53,016 nucleotides of DNA, taken from Liolophura sinensis. Its lineage: Eukaryota; Mollusca; Polyplacophora; Chitonida; Chitonidae. Below are positions 26,010 to 39,600 of this stretch, in pieces. The translations under genes were made by a program, and so were the position numbers. The DNA lies in NCBI RefSeq assembly GCF_032854445.1, contig NW_027018241.1, positions 1 through 53,016 on the forward strand, read 5' to 3'. Numbering within the stretch: the stretch's first letter is position 1; each line of letters starts with the position of its first letter. The notes under the pieces are model-generated. The model made no database searches. It had not been told where the DNA came from and saw nothing but the letters and a program-made list of their open reading frames with translations.

Positions 26010-29000
26010 AGATGCGGAATTGGGCCAGGCATCGGCAGCTGTTAAAAAATTGCATATTTCCCTGGTTTCCATGGAGTAAGAGCCGTTGCTGGGCACGTGA
26101 CTATGACATCAATGATCATTCAATTGTCGCTACAGCCAAAAGTATTAGTCGGAGAGCAACGCAGTTTGCACCATTCGATTTCTCGTCACAAAATACGTCG
26201 GATTAGCCTCTTACCAGCAGCACTGGAACAGTTTTTCCACTTTTGCATTTTTGCCTGGTCTTTTTGTTAATTGAAATCGGATACACTGTACTATGCACAA
26301 TCGCGACTGGTCGTTACTATATTCAACTTTTAACTATACGTTATGTGCCCTTCGGTAGCCCAGAAGACGTCAAATCTTTGGGCTAAGCCCATTTAACTCA
26401 TCCAGCAATTGTCTTACTTTTAAGTCCAAGACAATCTCAATGTCTTTATCTACGTGTAGAAAAACCACACCATTCGTACATAAAAAAAACAATGTACTAG
26501 ATACAGTCTGCTGTAAAAAGTACAACTGATCACTGACCCACATCAATAAGGTTCTAATAGATGCGGAATTGGGCCAGGCATCGGCAGCTGTTAAAAAATT
26601 GCATATTTCCCTGGTTTCCATGGAGTAAGAGCCGTTGCTGGGCACGTGACTATGACATCAATGATCATTCAATTGTCGCTACAGCCAAAAGTATTGGTCG
26701 GAGAGCAACGCGGTTTGCACCATTCGATTTCTCGTGACAAAATACGTCGGATTAGCCTCTTACCAGCAGCACTGGAACAGTTTTTCCACTTTTGCATATT
26801 TGCCTGGTCTTTTTGTTAATTGAAATCGGATACACTGTACTATGCACAATCGCGACTGGTCGTTACTATATTCAACTTTTAACTATACGATATGTGCCCT
26901 TCGGTAGCCCAGAAGACGTCAAATCTTTGGGCTAAGCTCATTTAACTTATCTACGTGTAGAAAAACCACACCATTTGTACATAAAAAACACAAGGTACTA
27001 GATACAGTCTGCTGTAAAAAGTACAACTGATCACTGAACCACATCAATAAGGTTCTAAAAGATGCGGAATTGGCCCAGGCATCGGCAGCTGTTTAAAAAA
27101 TTGCAAATTTCCCTGGTTTCCATGGAGTAAGAGCCGTTGGCTGGGCACGTGACTATGACATCAATGATCATTCAATTGTCGCTACAGCCAAAAGTATTGG
27201 TCGGAGAGCAACGCGGTTTGCACCATTCGATTTCTCGTGACAAAATACGTCGGATTAGCCTCTTACCAGCAGCACTGGAACAGTTTTTCCACTTTTGCAT
27301 TTTTGCCTGGTCTTTTTGTTAATTGAAATCGGATACACTGTACTATGCACAATCGCGACTGGGTCGTTACTATATTCAAACTTTTTAACTATACGTTATG
27401 TGCCCTTCGGTAGCCCAGAAGACGTCAAATCTTTGGGCTAAGCCCATTTAACTCATCCAGCAATTGTCTTACTTTTAAGTCCAAGACAATCTCAATGTCT
27501 TTATCTACGTGTAGAAAAACCACACCATTCGTACATAAAAAAACAATGTACTAGATACAGTCTGCTGTAAAAAGTACAACTGATCACTGACCCACATCAA
27601 TAAGGTTCTAATAGATGCGGAATTGGGCCAGGCATCGGCAGCTGTTAAAAATTGCATATTTCCCTGGTTTCCATGGAGTAAGAGCCGTTGCTGGGCACGT
27701 GACTATGACATCAATGATCATTCAATTGTGGCTACAGCCAAAAGTATTGGTCGGAGAGCAACGCAGTTTGCACCATTCGATTTCTCGGTCACAAAATACG
27801 TCGGATTAGCCCTCTTACCAGCAGCACTGGAACAGTTTTTCTACTTTTGCATTTTTGCCTGGTCTTTTTGTTAATTGAAATCGGATACACTGTACTATGC
27901 ACAATCGCGACTGGTCGTTACTATATTCAACTTTTAACTATACGTTATGTGCCCTTCGGTAGCCCAGAAGACGTCAAAATCTTTGGGCTAAGCCCATTTA
28001 ACTCATCCAGCAATTGTCTTACTTTTAAGTCCAAGACAATCTCAATGTCTTTATCTACGTGTAGAAAAACCACACATTCGTACATAAAAAAAACAATGTA
28101 CTAGATACAGTCTGCTGTAAAAAGTACAACTGATCACTGACCCACATCAATAAGGTTCTAATAGATGCGGGAATTGGGCCAGGCATCGGCAGCTGTTAAA
28201 AAATTGCATATTTCCCTGGTTTTCCATGGAGTAAGAGCCGTTGCTGGGCACGTGGACTATGACATCAATGATCATTCAATTGTCGCTACAGCCAAAAGTA
28301 TTAGTCGGAGAGCAACGCAGTTTGCACCATTCGATTTCTCGTGACAAAATACGTCGGATTAGCCTCTAACCAGCAGCACTGGAACAGTTTTTCCACTTTT
28401 GCATTTTTGCCTGGTCTTTTTGTTAATTGAAATCGGATACACTGTACTATGCACAATCGAGACTGGTCGTTACTATATTCAACTTTTAACTATACGTTAT
28501 GTGCCCTTCTGTAGCCCAGAAGACGTCAAATCTTTGGGCTAAGCCCATTTAACTCACCCAGCAATTGTCTTACTTCTAAGTCCAAGACAATCTCAATGTC
28601 TTTATCTACGTGTAGAAAAACCACACCATTTGTACATAAAAAACACAAGGTACTAGATACAGTCTGCTGTAAAAAGTACAACTGATCACTGACCCACATC
28701 AATAAGGTTCTAATAGATGTGGAATTGGCCCAGGCATCGGCAGCTGTTTAAAAAATTGCAAATTTCCCTGGTTTCCATGGAGTAAGAGCCGTTGCTGGGC
28801 ACGTGACTATGACATCAATGATCATTCAATTGTCGCTACAGCCAACAGTATTATTCGGAGAGCAACGCGGTTTGCACCATTCGATTTCTCGTGACAAAAT
28901 ACGTCGGATTAGCCTCTTACCAGCAGCACTGGAACAGTTTTTCCACTTTTGCATTTTGCCTGGTCTTTTTGTTAATTGAAATCGGATACACTGTACTATG

Positions 29001-29263
29001 CACAATCGCGACTGGTCGTTACTATATTCAACTTTTTACTATACGTTATGTGCCCTTCGGTAGCCCAGAAGACGTCAAATCTTTGGGCTAAGCCCATTTA
29101 ACTCATCCAGCAATTGTCTTACTTTTAAGTCCAAGACAATCTCAATGTCTTTATCTACGTGTAGAAAAACCACACCATTCGTACATAAAAAACACAATGT
29201 ACTAGATACAGTCTGCTGTAAAAAGTACAACTGATCACTGAACCACATCTATAAGGCTCTAAT
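26010..29263. repeat. Monomers 48-53, long-A-run variants and noisy patch
   Basis: Units start at 26010, 26559, 27060, 27613, 28163 and 28715. The ends of monomers 47, 48, 50 and 51 share an ACATAAAAA(A)ACAATG variant in which the usual CAC is lost or changed (near 25931, 26480, 27533 and 28083). Units 48 and 52 share TTAGTCGGAG and AACGCAGTTTG; unit 51 shares AACGCAGTTTG but keeps TTGGTCGG. From about 27120 to 28260 there are many single-base indels (GTTGGCTGGG, ACTGGGTCG, TCTCGGTCAC, TCAAAATC, GCGGGAATT, CGTGGACTA), unlike the clean copies around it. Unit 52 is an A/B hybrid, with ACTATACG followed by TTCTGTAG. Confidence 0.88.
26559..27059. repeat. Deleted monomer 49 (501 bp)
   Basis: Fourth copy of the deletion, with its junction at about 26947. 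It lies 1600 bp (three units) after the third copy, not 2702, so it left the 5-mer register through a separate local exchange. It also carries CTCGTGACAA near 26730, where the other deleted units have CTCGTCACAA. Confidence 0.92.
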
Positions 29264-32200
29264 AGATGCGGAATTGGGCCAGGCATCGGCAGCTGTTAAA
29301 AAATTGCATATTTCCCTGGTTTCCATTGAGTAAGAGCCGTTGCTGGGCACGTGACTATGACATCAATGATCATTCAATTGTGGCTACAGCCAAAAGTAAT
29401 GGTCGGAGAGCAACGCGGTTTGCACCATTCGATTTCTCGTGACAAAATACGTCGGATTAGCCTCTTACCAGCAGCACTGGAACAGTTTTTCCACTTTTGC
29501 ATTTTTGCCTGGTCTTTTTGTTAATTTGAAATCGGATACAATCTACTATGTACAATCGCGACTGGTCATGACTATATTCAACTTTTGACTATAAGTTATG
29601 TGCCCTTCTGTAGCCCAGAAGACGTCAAATCTTTGGGCTAAACCCATAAAACTCACCCAGCAATTGTCTTACTTCTAAGTCCAAGACAATCTCAATGTCT
29701 TTATCTACGTGTAGAAAAACCACACCATTTGTACATAAAAAACACAAGGTACTAGATACAGTCTGCTGTAAAAAGTACAACTGATCACTGACCCACATCA
29801 ATAAGGTTCTAAAAGATGCGGAATTGGCCCAGGCATCGGCAGCTGTTTAAAAAATTGCAAATTTCCCTGGTTTCCATGGAGTAAGAGCCGTTGCTGGGCA
29901 CGTGACTATGACATCAATGATCATTCAATTGTCGCTACAGCCAAAAGTATTGGTCGGAGAGCAACGCGGTTTGCACCATTCGATTTCTCGTGACAAAATA
30001 CGTCGGATTAGCCTCTTACCAGCAGCACTGGAACAGTTTTTCCACTTTTGCATTTTTGCCTGGTCTTTTTGTTAATTGAAATCGGATACACTGTACTATG
30101 CACAATCGCGACTGGTCGTTACTATATTCAACTTTTAACTATACGTTATGTGCCCTTCGGTAGCCCAGAAGACGTCAAATCTTTGGGCTAGGCCCATTTA
30201 ACTCATCCAGGAATTGTCTTACTTCTAAGTCCAAGACAATCTCAATGTCTTTATCTGCGTGTAGAAAAACCACACCATTTGTACATAAAAAACACAAAGT
30301 ACTAGATACAGTCTGCTGTAAAAAGTACAACTGATCACTGACCCACATCAATAAGGTTCTAATAGATGCGGAATTGGGCCAGGCATCGGCAGCTGTTAAA
30401 AAATTGCATATTTCCCTGGTTTCCATGGAGTAAGAGCCGTTGCTGGGCACGTGACTATGACATCAATGATCATTCAATTGTCGCTACAGCCAAAAGTATT
30501 GGTCGGAGAGCAACGCGGTTTGCACCATTCGATTTCTCGTCACAAAATACGTCGGATTAGCCTCTTACCAGCAGCACTGGAACAGTTTTTCCACTTTTGC
30601 ATATTTGCCTGGTCTTTTTGTTAATTGAAATCGGATACACTGTACTATGCACAATCGCGACTGGTCGTTACTATATTCAACTTTTAACTATACGTTATGT
30701 GCCCTTCGGTAGCCCAGAAGACGTCAAATCTTTGGGCTAAGCCCATTTAACTCATCCAGCAATTGTCTTGCTTTTAAGTCCAAGACAATCTCAATGTCTT
30801 TATCTACGTGTAGAAAAACCACACCATTCGTACATAAAAAACACAATGTACTAGATACAGTCTGCTGTAAAAAGTACAACTGATCACTGACGCACATCAA
30901 TAAGGTTCTAAAAGATGCGGAAATGGCCCAGGCATCGGCAGCTGTTTAAAAAATTGCAAATTTCCCTGGTTTCCATGGAGTAAGAGCCGTTGCTGGGCAC
31001 GTGACTATGACATCAATGATCATTCAATTGTCGCTACAGCCAAAAGTATTGGTCGGAGAGCAACGCGGTTTGCACCATTCGATTTCTCGTGACAAAATAC
31101 GTCGGATTAGCCTCTTACCAGCAGCACTGGAACAGTTTTTCCACTTTTGCATTTTTGCCTGGTCTTTTTGTTAATTTGAAATCGGATACAATCTACTATG
31201 TACAATCGCGACTGGTCATTACTATATTCAACTTTTGACTGTAAGTTATGTGCCCTTCTGTAGCCCAGAAGACGTCAAATCTTTGGGCTAAGCCCATTTA
31301 ACTCACCCAGCAATTGTCTTACTTCTAAGTCCAAGACAATCTCAATGTCTTTATCTACGTGTAGAAAAACCACACCATTTGTACATAAAAAACACAAGGT
31401 ACTAGATACAGTCTGCTGTAAAAAGTACAACTGATCACTGAACCACATCAATAAGGTTCTAAAAGATGCGGAATTCGCCCAGGCATCGGCAGCTGTTTAA
31501 AAAATTGCAAATTTCCCTGGTTTCCATGGAGTAAGAGCCGTTGCTGGTCACGTGACTATGACATCAATGATCATTCAATTGTGGCTACAGCCAAAAGTAT
31601 TGGTCGGAGAGCAACGCGGTTTGCACCATTCGATTTCTCGTGACAAAATACGTCGGATTAGCCTCTTACCAGCAGCACTGGAACAGTTTTTCCACTTTTG
31701 CATTTTTGCCTGGTCTTTTTGTTAATTTGAAATCGGATACAATCTACTATGTACAATCGCGACTGGTCATTACTATATTCAACTTTTGACTGTAAGTTAT
31801 GTGCCCGTCTGTAGCCCAGAAGACGTCAAATCTTTGGGCTAAGCCCATTTAACTCACCCAGCAATTGTCTTACTTCTAAGTCCAAGACAATCTCAATGTC
31901 TTTATCTACGTGTAGAAAAACCACACCATTTGTACATAAAAACACAAGGTACTAGATACAGTCTGCTGTAAAAAGTACAACTGATCACTGAACCACATCA
32001 ATAAGGTTCTAAAAGATGCGGAATTGGCCCAGGCATCGGCAGCTGTTTAAAAAATTGCAAATTTCCCTGGTTTCCATGGAGTAAGAGCCGTTGCTGGGCA
32101 CGTGACTATGACATCAATGATCATTCAATTGTCGCTACAGCCAAAAGTATTGGTCGGAGAGCAACGCGGTTTGCACCATTCGATTTCTCGTGACAAAATA

Positions 32201-32563
32201 CGTCGGATTAGCCTCTTACTAGCAGCACTGGAACAGTTTTTCCACTTTTGCATTTTTGCCTGGTCTTTTTGTTAATTGAAATCGGATACACTGTACTATG
32301 CACAATCGAGACTGGTCGTTACGATATTCAACTTTTAACTATACGTTATGTGCCCTTCGGTAGCCCAGAAGACGTCAAATCTTTGGGCTAAGCCCATTTA
32401 ACTCACCCAGCAATTGTCTTACTTCTAAGTCCAAGACAATCTCAATGTCTTTATCTACGTGTAGAAAAACCACACCATTTGTACATAAAAAACACAAGGT
32501 ACTAGATACAGTCTGCTGTAAAAAGTACAACTGGTCACTGAACCACATCAATAAGGTTCTAAA
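29264..32563. repeat. Monomers 54-59
   Basis: Units start at 29264, 29814, 30364, 30913, 31464 and 32014, with classes B' A A B B A. Unit 54 is very close to the B' units at 17904, 20606 and 23308. Unit 56 resembles unit 46 but has no 48-bp deletion, so it may represent the intact relative of the deleted form. Unit 58 carries GAATTCGCC and GGTCACGTGAC, both shared with unit 67 at 36415 (9 monomers downstream, offset about 4951 bp). Confidence 0.88.
31547..31556. other. Extended palindromic E-box GTCACGTGAC
   Basis: In monomer 58 a G-to-T change (GGGCACGTGAC to GGTCACGTGAC) makes the E-box a perfect 10-bp palindrome, so both flanks now match the GTCACGTG form. The same change is found at 36498. 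Confidence 0.7.
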
Positions 32564-34860
32564 AGATGCGGAATTGGCCCAGGCATCGGCAGCTGTTTAA
32601 AAAATTGCAAATTTCCCTGGTTTCCATGGAGTAAGAGCCGTTGCTGGGCACGTGACTATGACATCAATGATCATTCAATTGTCGCTACAGCCAAAAGTAT
32701 TGGTCGGAGAGCAACGCGGTTTGCACCATTCGATTTCTCGTGACAAAATACGTCGGATTAGCCTCTTACTAGCAGCACTGGAACAGTTTTTCCACTTTTG
32801 CATTTTTGCCTGGTCTTTTTGTTAATTGAAATCGGATACACTGTACTATGCACAATCGAGACTGGTCGTTACGATATTCAACTTTTAACTATACGTTATG
32901 TGCCCTTCGGTAGCCCAGAAGACGTCAAATCTTTGGGCTAAGCCCATTTAACTCATCCAGCAATTGTCTTACTTTTAAGTCCAAGACAATTTCAATGTCT
33001 TTATCTACGTGTAGAAAAACCACACCATTCGTACATAAAAAACACAATGTACTAGATACAGTCTGCTGTAAAAAGTACAACTGATCACTGAACCACATTT
33101 ATAAGGTTCTAATAGATGCGGAATTGGGCCAGGCATCGGCAGCTGTTAAAAAATTGCATATTTCCCTGGTTTCCATGGAGTAAGAGCCGTTGCTGGGCAC
33201 GTGACTATGACATCAATGATCATTCAATTGTCGCTACAGCCAAAAGTATTAGTCGGAGAGCAACGCAGTTTGCACCATTCGATTTTTCGTCACAAAATAC
33301 GTCGGATTAGCCTCTTACCAGCAGCACTGGAACAGTTTTTCCACTTTTGCATTTTTGCCTGGTCTTTTTGTTAATTTGAAATCGGATACAATCTACTATG
33401 TACAATCGCGACTGGTCATTACTATATTCAACTTTTGACTGTAAGTTATGTGCCCTTCTGTAGCCCAGAAGACGTCAAATCTTTGGGCTAAGCCCATTTA
33501 ACTCACCCAGCAATTGTCTTACTTCTAAGTCCAAGACAATCTCAATGTCTTTATCTACGTGTAGAAAAACCACACCATTAGTACATAAAAAACACAATGT
33601 ACTAGATACAGTCTGCTGTAAAAAGTACAACTGATCACTGACCCACATCAATAAGGTTCTAAAAGATGCGGAATTGGCCCAGGCATCGGCAGCTGTTTAA
33701 AAAATTGCAAATTTCCCTGGTTTCCATGGAGTAAGAGCCGTTGCTGGGCACGTGACTATGACATCAATGATCATTCAATTGTCGCTACAGCCAAAAGTAT
33801 TGGTCGGAGAGCAACGCGGTTTGCACCATTCGATTTCTCGTCACAAAATACGTCGGATTAGCCTCTTACCAGCAGCACTGGAACAGTTTTTCCACTTTTG
33901 CATTTTTGCCTGGTCTTTTTGTTAATTGAAATCGGATACACTGTACTATGCACAATCGCGACTGGTCGTTACTATATTCAACTTTTAACTATACGTTATG
34001 TGCCCTTCGGTAGTCCAGAAGACGTCAAATCTTTGGGCTAAGCCCATTTAACTCATCCAGCAATTGTCTTACTTCTAAGTCCAAGACAATCTCAATGTCT
34101 TTATCTACGTGTAGAAAAACCACACCATTTGTACATAAAAAACACAAAGTACTAGATACAGTCTGCTGTAAAAAGTACAACTGATCACTGACGCACATCA
34201 ATAAGGTTCTAAAAGATGCGCAAATGGCCCAGGCATCGGCAGCTGTTTAAAAAATTGCAAATTTCCCTGGTTTCCATGGAGTAAGAGCCGTTGCTGGGCA
34301 CGTGACTATGACATCAATGATCATTCAATTGTCGCTACAGCCAAAAGTATTGGTCGGAGAGCAACGCGGTTTGCACCATTCGATTTCTCGTGACAAAATA
34401 CGTCGGATTAGCCTCTTACCAGCAGCACTGGAACAGTTTTTCCACTTTTGCATTTTTGCCTGATGTTTTTGTTAATTTGAAATCGGATACAATCTACTAT
34501 GTACAATCGCGACTGGTCATTACTATATTCAACTTTTGACTGTAAGTTATGTGCCCTTCTGTAGCCCAGAAGACGTCAAATCTTTGGGCTAAGCCCATTT
34601 AACTCACCCAGCAATTGTCTTACTTCTAAGTCCAAGACAATCTCAATGTCTTTATCTACGTGTAGAAAAACACACCATTCGTACATAAAAAACACAATGT
34701 ACAAGATACAGTCTGCTGTAAAAAGTACAACTGATCACTGAACCACATTTATAAGGTTCTAATAGATGCGGAATTGGGCCAGGCATCGGCAGCTGTTAAA
34801 AAATTGCATATTTCCCTGGTTTCCATGGAGTAAGAGCCGTTGCTGGGCACGTGACTATGA
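32360..34860. repeat. 14-monomer-spaced duplication (7703 bp), left copy
   Basis: This spans parts of monomers 59-64 (starts 32564, 33114, 33664, 34214, 34764). It matches 7703 bp downstream through shared rare variants: AACTGGTCACTG near 32530, GACAATTTCAATG near 32985, CACATTTATAAGG near 33097, TTAGTCGGAG near 33250, GATTTTTCG near 33281, TAGTCCAGAAG at 34011, GCGCAAATG near 34219 and GCCTGATG near 34457. The left edge at 32360 is set by the A/B switch in the partner. Confidence 0.85.
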
Positions 34861-36414
34861 CATCAATGATCATTCAATTGTCGCTACAGCCAAAAGTATT
34901 AGTCGGAGAGCAACGCAGTTTGCACCATTCGATTTTTCGTCACAAAATACGTCGGATTAGCCTCTTACCAGCAGCACTGGAACAGTTTTTCCACTTTTGC
35001 ATTTTTGCCTGGTCTTTTTGTTAATTTGAAATCGGATACAATCTACTATGTACAATCGCGACTGGTCATTACTATATTCAACTTTTGACTGTAAGTTATG
35101 TGCCCTTCTGTAGCCCAGAAGACGTCAAATCTTTGGGCTAAGCCCATTTAACTCACCCAGCAATTGTCTTACTTCTAAGTCCAAGACAATCTCAATGTCT
35201 TTATCTACGTGTAGAAAAACCACACCATTTGTACATAAAAAACACAATGTACTAGATACAGTCTGCTGTAAAAAGTACAACTGATCACTGACCCACATCA
35301 ATAAGGTTCTAAAAGATGCGGAATTGGCCCAGGCATCGGCAGCTGTTTAAAAAATTGCAAATTTCCCTGGTTTCCATGGAGTAAGAGCCGTTGCTGGGCA
35401 CGTGACTATGACTTCAATGATCATTCAATTGTCGCTACAGCCAAAAGTATTGGTCGGAGAGCAACGCGGTTTGCACCATTCGATTTCTCGTCACAAAATA
35501 CGTCGGATTAGCCTCTTACCAGCAGCACTGGAACAGTTTTTCCACTTTTGCATATTTGCCTGGTGTTTTTGTTAATTGAAATCGGATACACTGTACTATG
35601 CACAATCGCGACTGGTCGTTACTATATTCAACTTTTAACTATACGTTATGTGCCCTTCGGTAGCCCAGAAGACGTCAAATCTTTGGGCTAAGCCCATTTA
35701 ACTCATCCAGCAATTGTCTTACTTTTAAGTCCAAGACAATCTCAATGTCTTTATCTACGTGTAGAAAAACCACACCATTTGTACATAAAAAACACAATGT
35801 ACTAGATACAGTCTGCTGTAAAAAGTACAACTGATCACTGACACACATCAATAAGGTTCTAAAAGATGCGGAAATGGCCCAGGCATCGGCAGCTGTTTAA
35901 AAAATTGCAAATTTCCCTGGTTTCCATGGAGTAAGAGCCGTTGCTGGGCACGTGACTATGACATCAATGATCATTCAATTGTCGCTACAGCCAAAAGTAT
36001 TGGTCGGAGAGCAACGCGGTTTGCACCATTCGATTTCTCGTCACAAAATACGTCGGATTAGCCTCTTACCAGCAGCACTGGAACAGTTTTTCCACTTTTG
36101 CATTTTTGCCTGGTCTTTTTGTTAATTTGAAATCGGATACAATCTACTATGTACAATCGCGACTGGTCATTACTATATTCAACTTTTGACTGTAAGTTAT
36201 GTGCCCTTCTGTAGCCCAGAAGACGTCAAATCTTTGGGCTAAGCCCATTTAACTCACCCAGCAATTGTCTTACTTTTAAGTCCAAGACAATCTCAATGTC
36301 TTTATCTACGTGTAGAAAAACCACACCATTTGTACATAAAAAACACAAGGTACTAGATACAGTCTGCTGTAAAAAGTACAACTGATCACTGAACCACATC
36401 AATAAGGTTCTAAA
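34764..36414. repeat. Monomers 64-66, local copy of the 61-63 trimer
   Basis: Units start at 34764, 35314 and 35864, with classes B A B as in units 61-63 located 1650 bp upstream. Unit 64 shares CACATTTATAAGG, TTAGTCGGAG and GATTTTTCG with unit 61. Similarity weakens in units 65 and 66 (GACTTCAATG near 35410 and GACACACATC near 35839 are private). Confidence 0.8.
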
Positions 36415-36497
36415 AGATGCGGAATTCGCCCAGGCATCGGCAGCTGTTTAAAAAATTGCAAATTTCCCTGGTTTCCATGGAGTAAGAGCCGTTGCTG

Positions 36498-36507
36498 GTC
36501 ACGTGAC
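36498..36507. other. Extended palindromic E-box GTCACGTGAC
   Basis: Second copy of the palindromic E-box variant, in monomer 67. It is linked to GAATTCGCC in the same unit, as in monomer 58, so the two units share descent. Confidence 0.7.
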
Positions 36508-36629
36508 TATGACATCAATGATCATTCAATTGTCGCTACAGCCAAAAGTATTGGTCGGAGAGCAACGCGGTTTGCACCATTCGATTTCTCGTGACAAAAT
36601 ACGTCGGATTAGCCTCTTACCCAGCACTG

Positions 36630-39600
36630 GAACAGTTTTTCCACTTTTGCATTTTTGCCTGGTCTTTTTGTTAATTTGAAATCGGATACAATCTACTATG
36701 TACAATCGCGACTGGTCATGACTATATTCAACTTTTGACTATAAGTTATGTGCCCTTCTGTAGCCCAGAAGACGTCAAATCTTTGGGCTAAACCCATTAA
36801 ACTCACCCAGCAATTGTCTTACTTCTAAGTCCAAGACAATCTCAATGTCTTTATCTGCGTGTAGAAAAACCACACCATTTGTACATAAAAAACACAAAGT
36901 ACTAGATACAGTCTGCTGTAAAAAGTACAACTGATCACTGACCCACATCTATAAGGTTCTAATAGATGCGGAATTGGGCCAGGCATCGGCAGCTGTTAAA
37001 AAATTGCATATTTCCCTGGTTTCCATGGAGTAAGAGCCGTTGCTGGGCACGTGGACTATGACATCAATGATCATTCAATTGTCGCTACAGCCAAAAGTAT
37101 TGGTCGGAGAGCAACCGCGGTTTGCACCATTCGATTTCTCGTCACAAAATACGTCGGATTAGCCTCTTACCAGCAGCACTGGAAACAGTTTTTCCACTTT
37201 TGCATATTTGCCTGGTCTTTTTGTTAATTGAAATCGGATACACTGTACTATGCACAATCGCGACTGGTCGTTACTATATTCAACTTTTAACTATACGTTA
37301 TGTGCCCTTCGGTAGCCCAGAAGACGTCAAATCTTTGGGCTAAGCCCATTTAACTCATCCAGCAATTGTCTTACTTTAAGTCCAAGACAATCTCAATGTC
37401 TTTATCTACGTGTAGAAAAACCACACCATTCGTACATAAAAAACACAATGTACTAGATACAGTCTGCTGTAAAAAGTACAACTGATCACTGACGCACATC
37501 AATAAGGTTCTAAAAGATGCGGAAATGGCCCAGGCATCGGCAGCTGTTTAAAAAATTGCATATTTCCCTGGTTTCCATGGAGTAAGAGCCGTTGCTGGGC
37601 ACGTGACTATGACATCAATGATCATTCAATTGTCGCTACAGCCAAAAGTATTAGTCGGAGAGCAACGCGGTTGCACCATTCGATTTTTCGTCACAAAATA
37701 CGTCGAATTAGCCTCTTACCAGCAGCACTGGAACAGTTTTTCCACTTTTGCATTTTTGCCTGGTCTTTTTTGTTAATTGAAATCGGATACACTGTACTAT
37801 GCACAATCGCGACTGGTCGTTACTCATATTCAAGTTTTAACTATACGTTATGTGCCCTTCGGTAGCCCAGAAGACGTCAAATGTTTGGGCTAAGCCCATT
37901 TAACTCATCCAGCAATTGTCTTACTTTTCAGTCCAAGACAATCTCAATGTCTTTATCTACGTGTAGAAAAACCACACATTTGTACATAAAAACACAAGGT
38001 ACTAGATACAGTCTGCTGTAAAAAGTACAACTGATCACTGACCCACATCAATAAGGTTCTAAAAGATGCGGAATTGGCCCAGGCATCGGCAGCTGTTTAG
38101 AAAATTGCAAATTTCCCTGGTTTCCATGGAGTAAGAGCCGTTGCTGGGCACGTGACTATGACATCAATGATCATTCAGTTGTCGCTACAGCCAAAAGTAT
38201 TGGTCGGAGAGCAACGCGGGTTTGCACCATTCGATTTCTCGTCACAAAATACGTCGGATTAGCCTCTTACCAGCAGCACTGGAACAGTTTTTCCACTTTT
38301 GCATTTTTGCCTGGTGTTTTTGTTAATTGAAATCGGATACACTGTACTATGCACAATCGCGACTGGTCGTTACTATATTCAACTTTTAACTATACGTTAT
38401 GTGCCCTTCGGTAGCCCAGAAGACGTCAAATCTTTGGGCTAAGCCCATTTAACTCATCCAGCAATTGTCTTACTTTTAAGTCCAAGACAATCTCAATGTC
38501 TTTATCTACGTGTAGAAAAACCACACCATTCGTACATAAAAAAAACAATGTACTAGATACAGTCTGCTGTAAAAAGTACAACTGATCACTGACCCACATC
38601 AATAAGGTTCTAATAGATGCGGAATTGGGCCAGGCATCGGCAGCTGTTAAAAAATTGCATATTTTCCTGGTTTCCATGGAGTAAGAGCCGTTGCTGGGCA
38701 CGTGACTATGACATCAATGATCATTCAATTGTCGCTACAGCCAAAAGTATTAGTCGGAGAGCAACGCGGTTTGCACCATTCGATTTCTCGTCACAAAATA
38801 CGTCGGATTAGCCTCTTACCAGCAGCACTGGAACAGTTTTTCCACTTTTGCATTTTTGCCTGGTCTTTTTGTTAATTTGAAATCCGATACAATCTACTAT
38901 GTACAATCGCGACTGGTCATTACTATATTCAACTTTTGACTGTAAGTTATGTGCCCTTCTGTAGCCCAGAAGACGTCAAATCTTTGGGCTAAGCCCATTT
39001 AACTCACCCAGCAATTGTCTTACTTCTAAGTCCAAGACAATCTCAATGTCTTTATCTACGTGTAGAAAAACCACACCATTTGTACATAAAAAACACAATG
39101 TACTAGATACAGTCTGCTGTAAAAAGTACAACTGATCACTGACCCACATCAATAAGGTTCTAAAAGATGCGGAATTGGCCCAGGCATCGGCAGCTGTTTA
39201 AAAAATTGCAAATTTCCCTGGTTTCCATGGAGTAAGAGCCGTTGCTGGGCACGTGACTATGACATCAATGATCATTCAATTGTCGCTACAGCCAAAAGTA
39301 TTGGTCGGAGAGCAACGCGGTTTGCACCATTCGATTTCTCGTGACAAAATACGTCGGATTAGCCTCTTACTAGCAGCACTGGAACAGTTTTTCCACTTTT
39401 GCATTTTTGCCTGGTCTTTTTGTTAATTGAAATCGGATACACTGTACTATGCACAATCGAGACTGGTCGTTACTATATTCAACTTTTAACTATACGTTAT
39501 GTGCCCTTCGGTAGCCCAGAAGACGTCAAATCTTTGGGCTAAGCCCATTTAACTCATCCAGCAATTGTCTTACTTTTAAGTCCAAGACAATCTCAATGTC

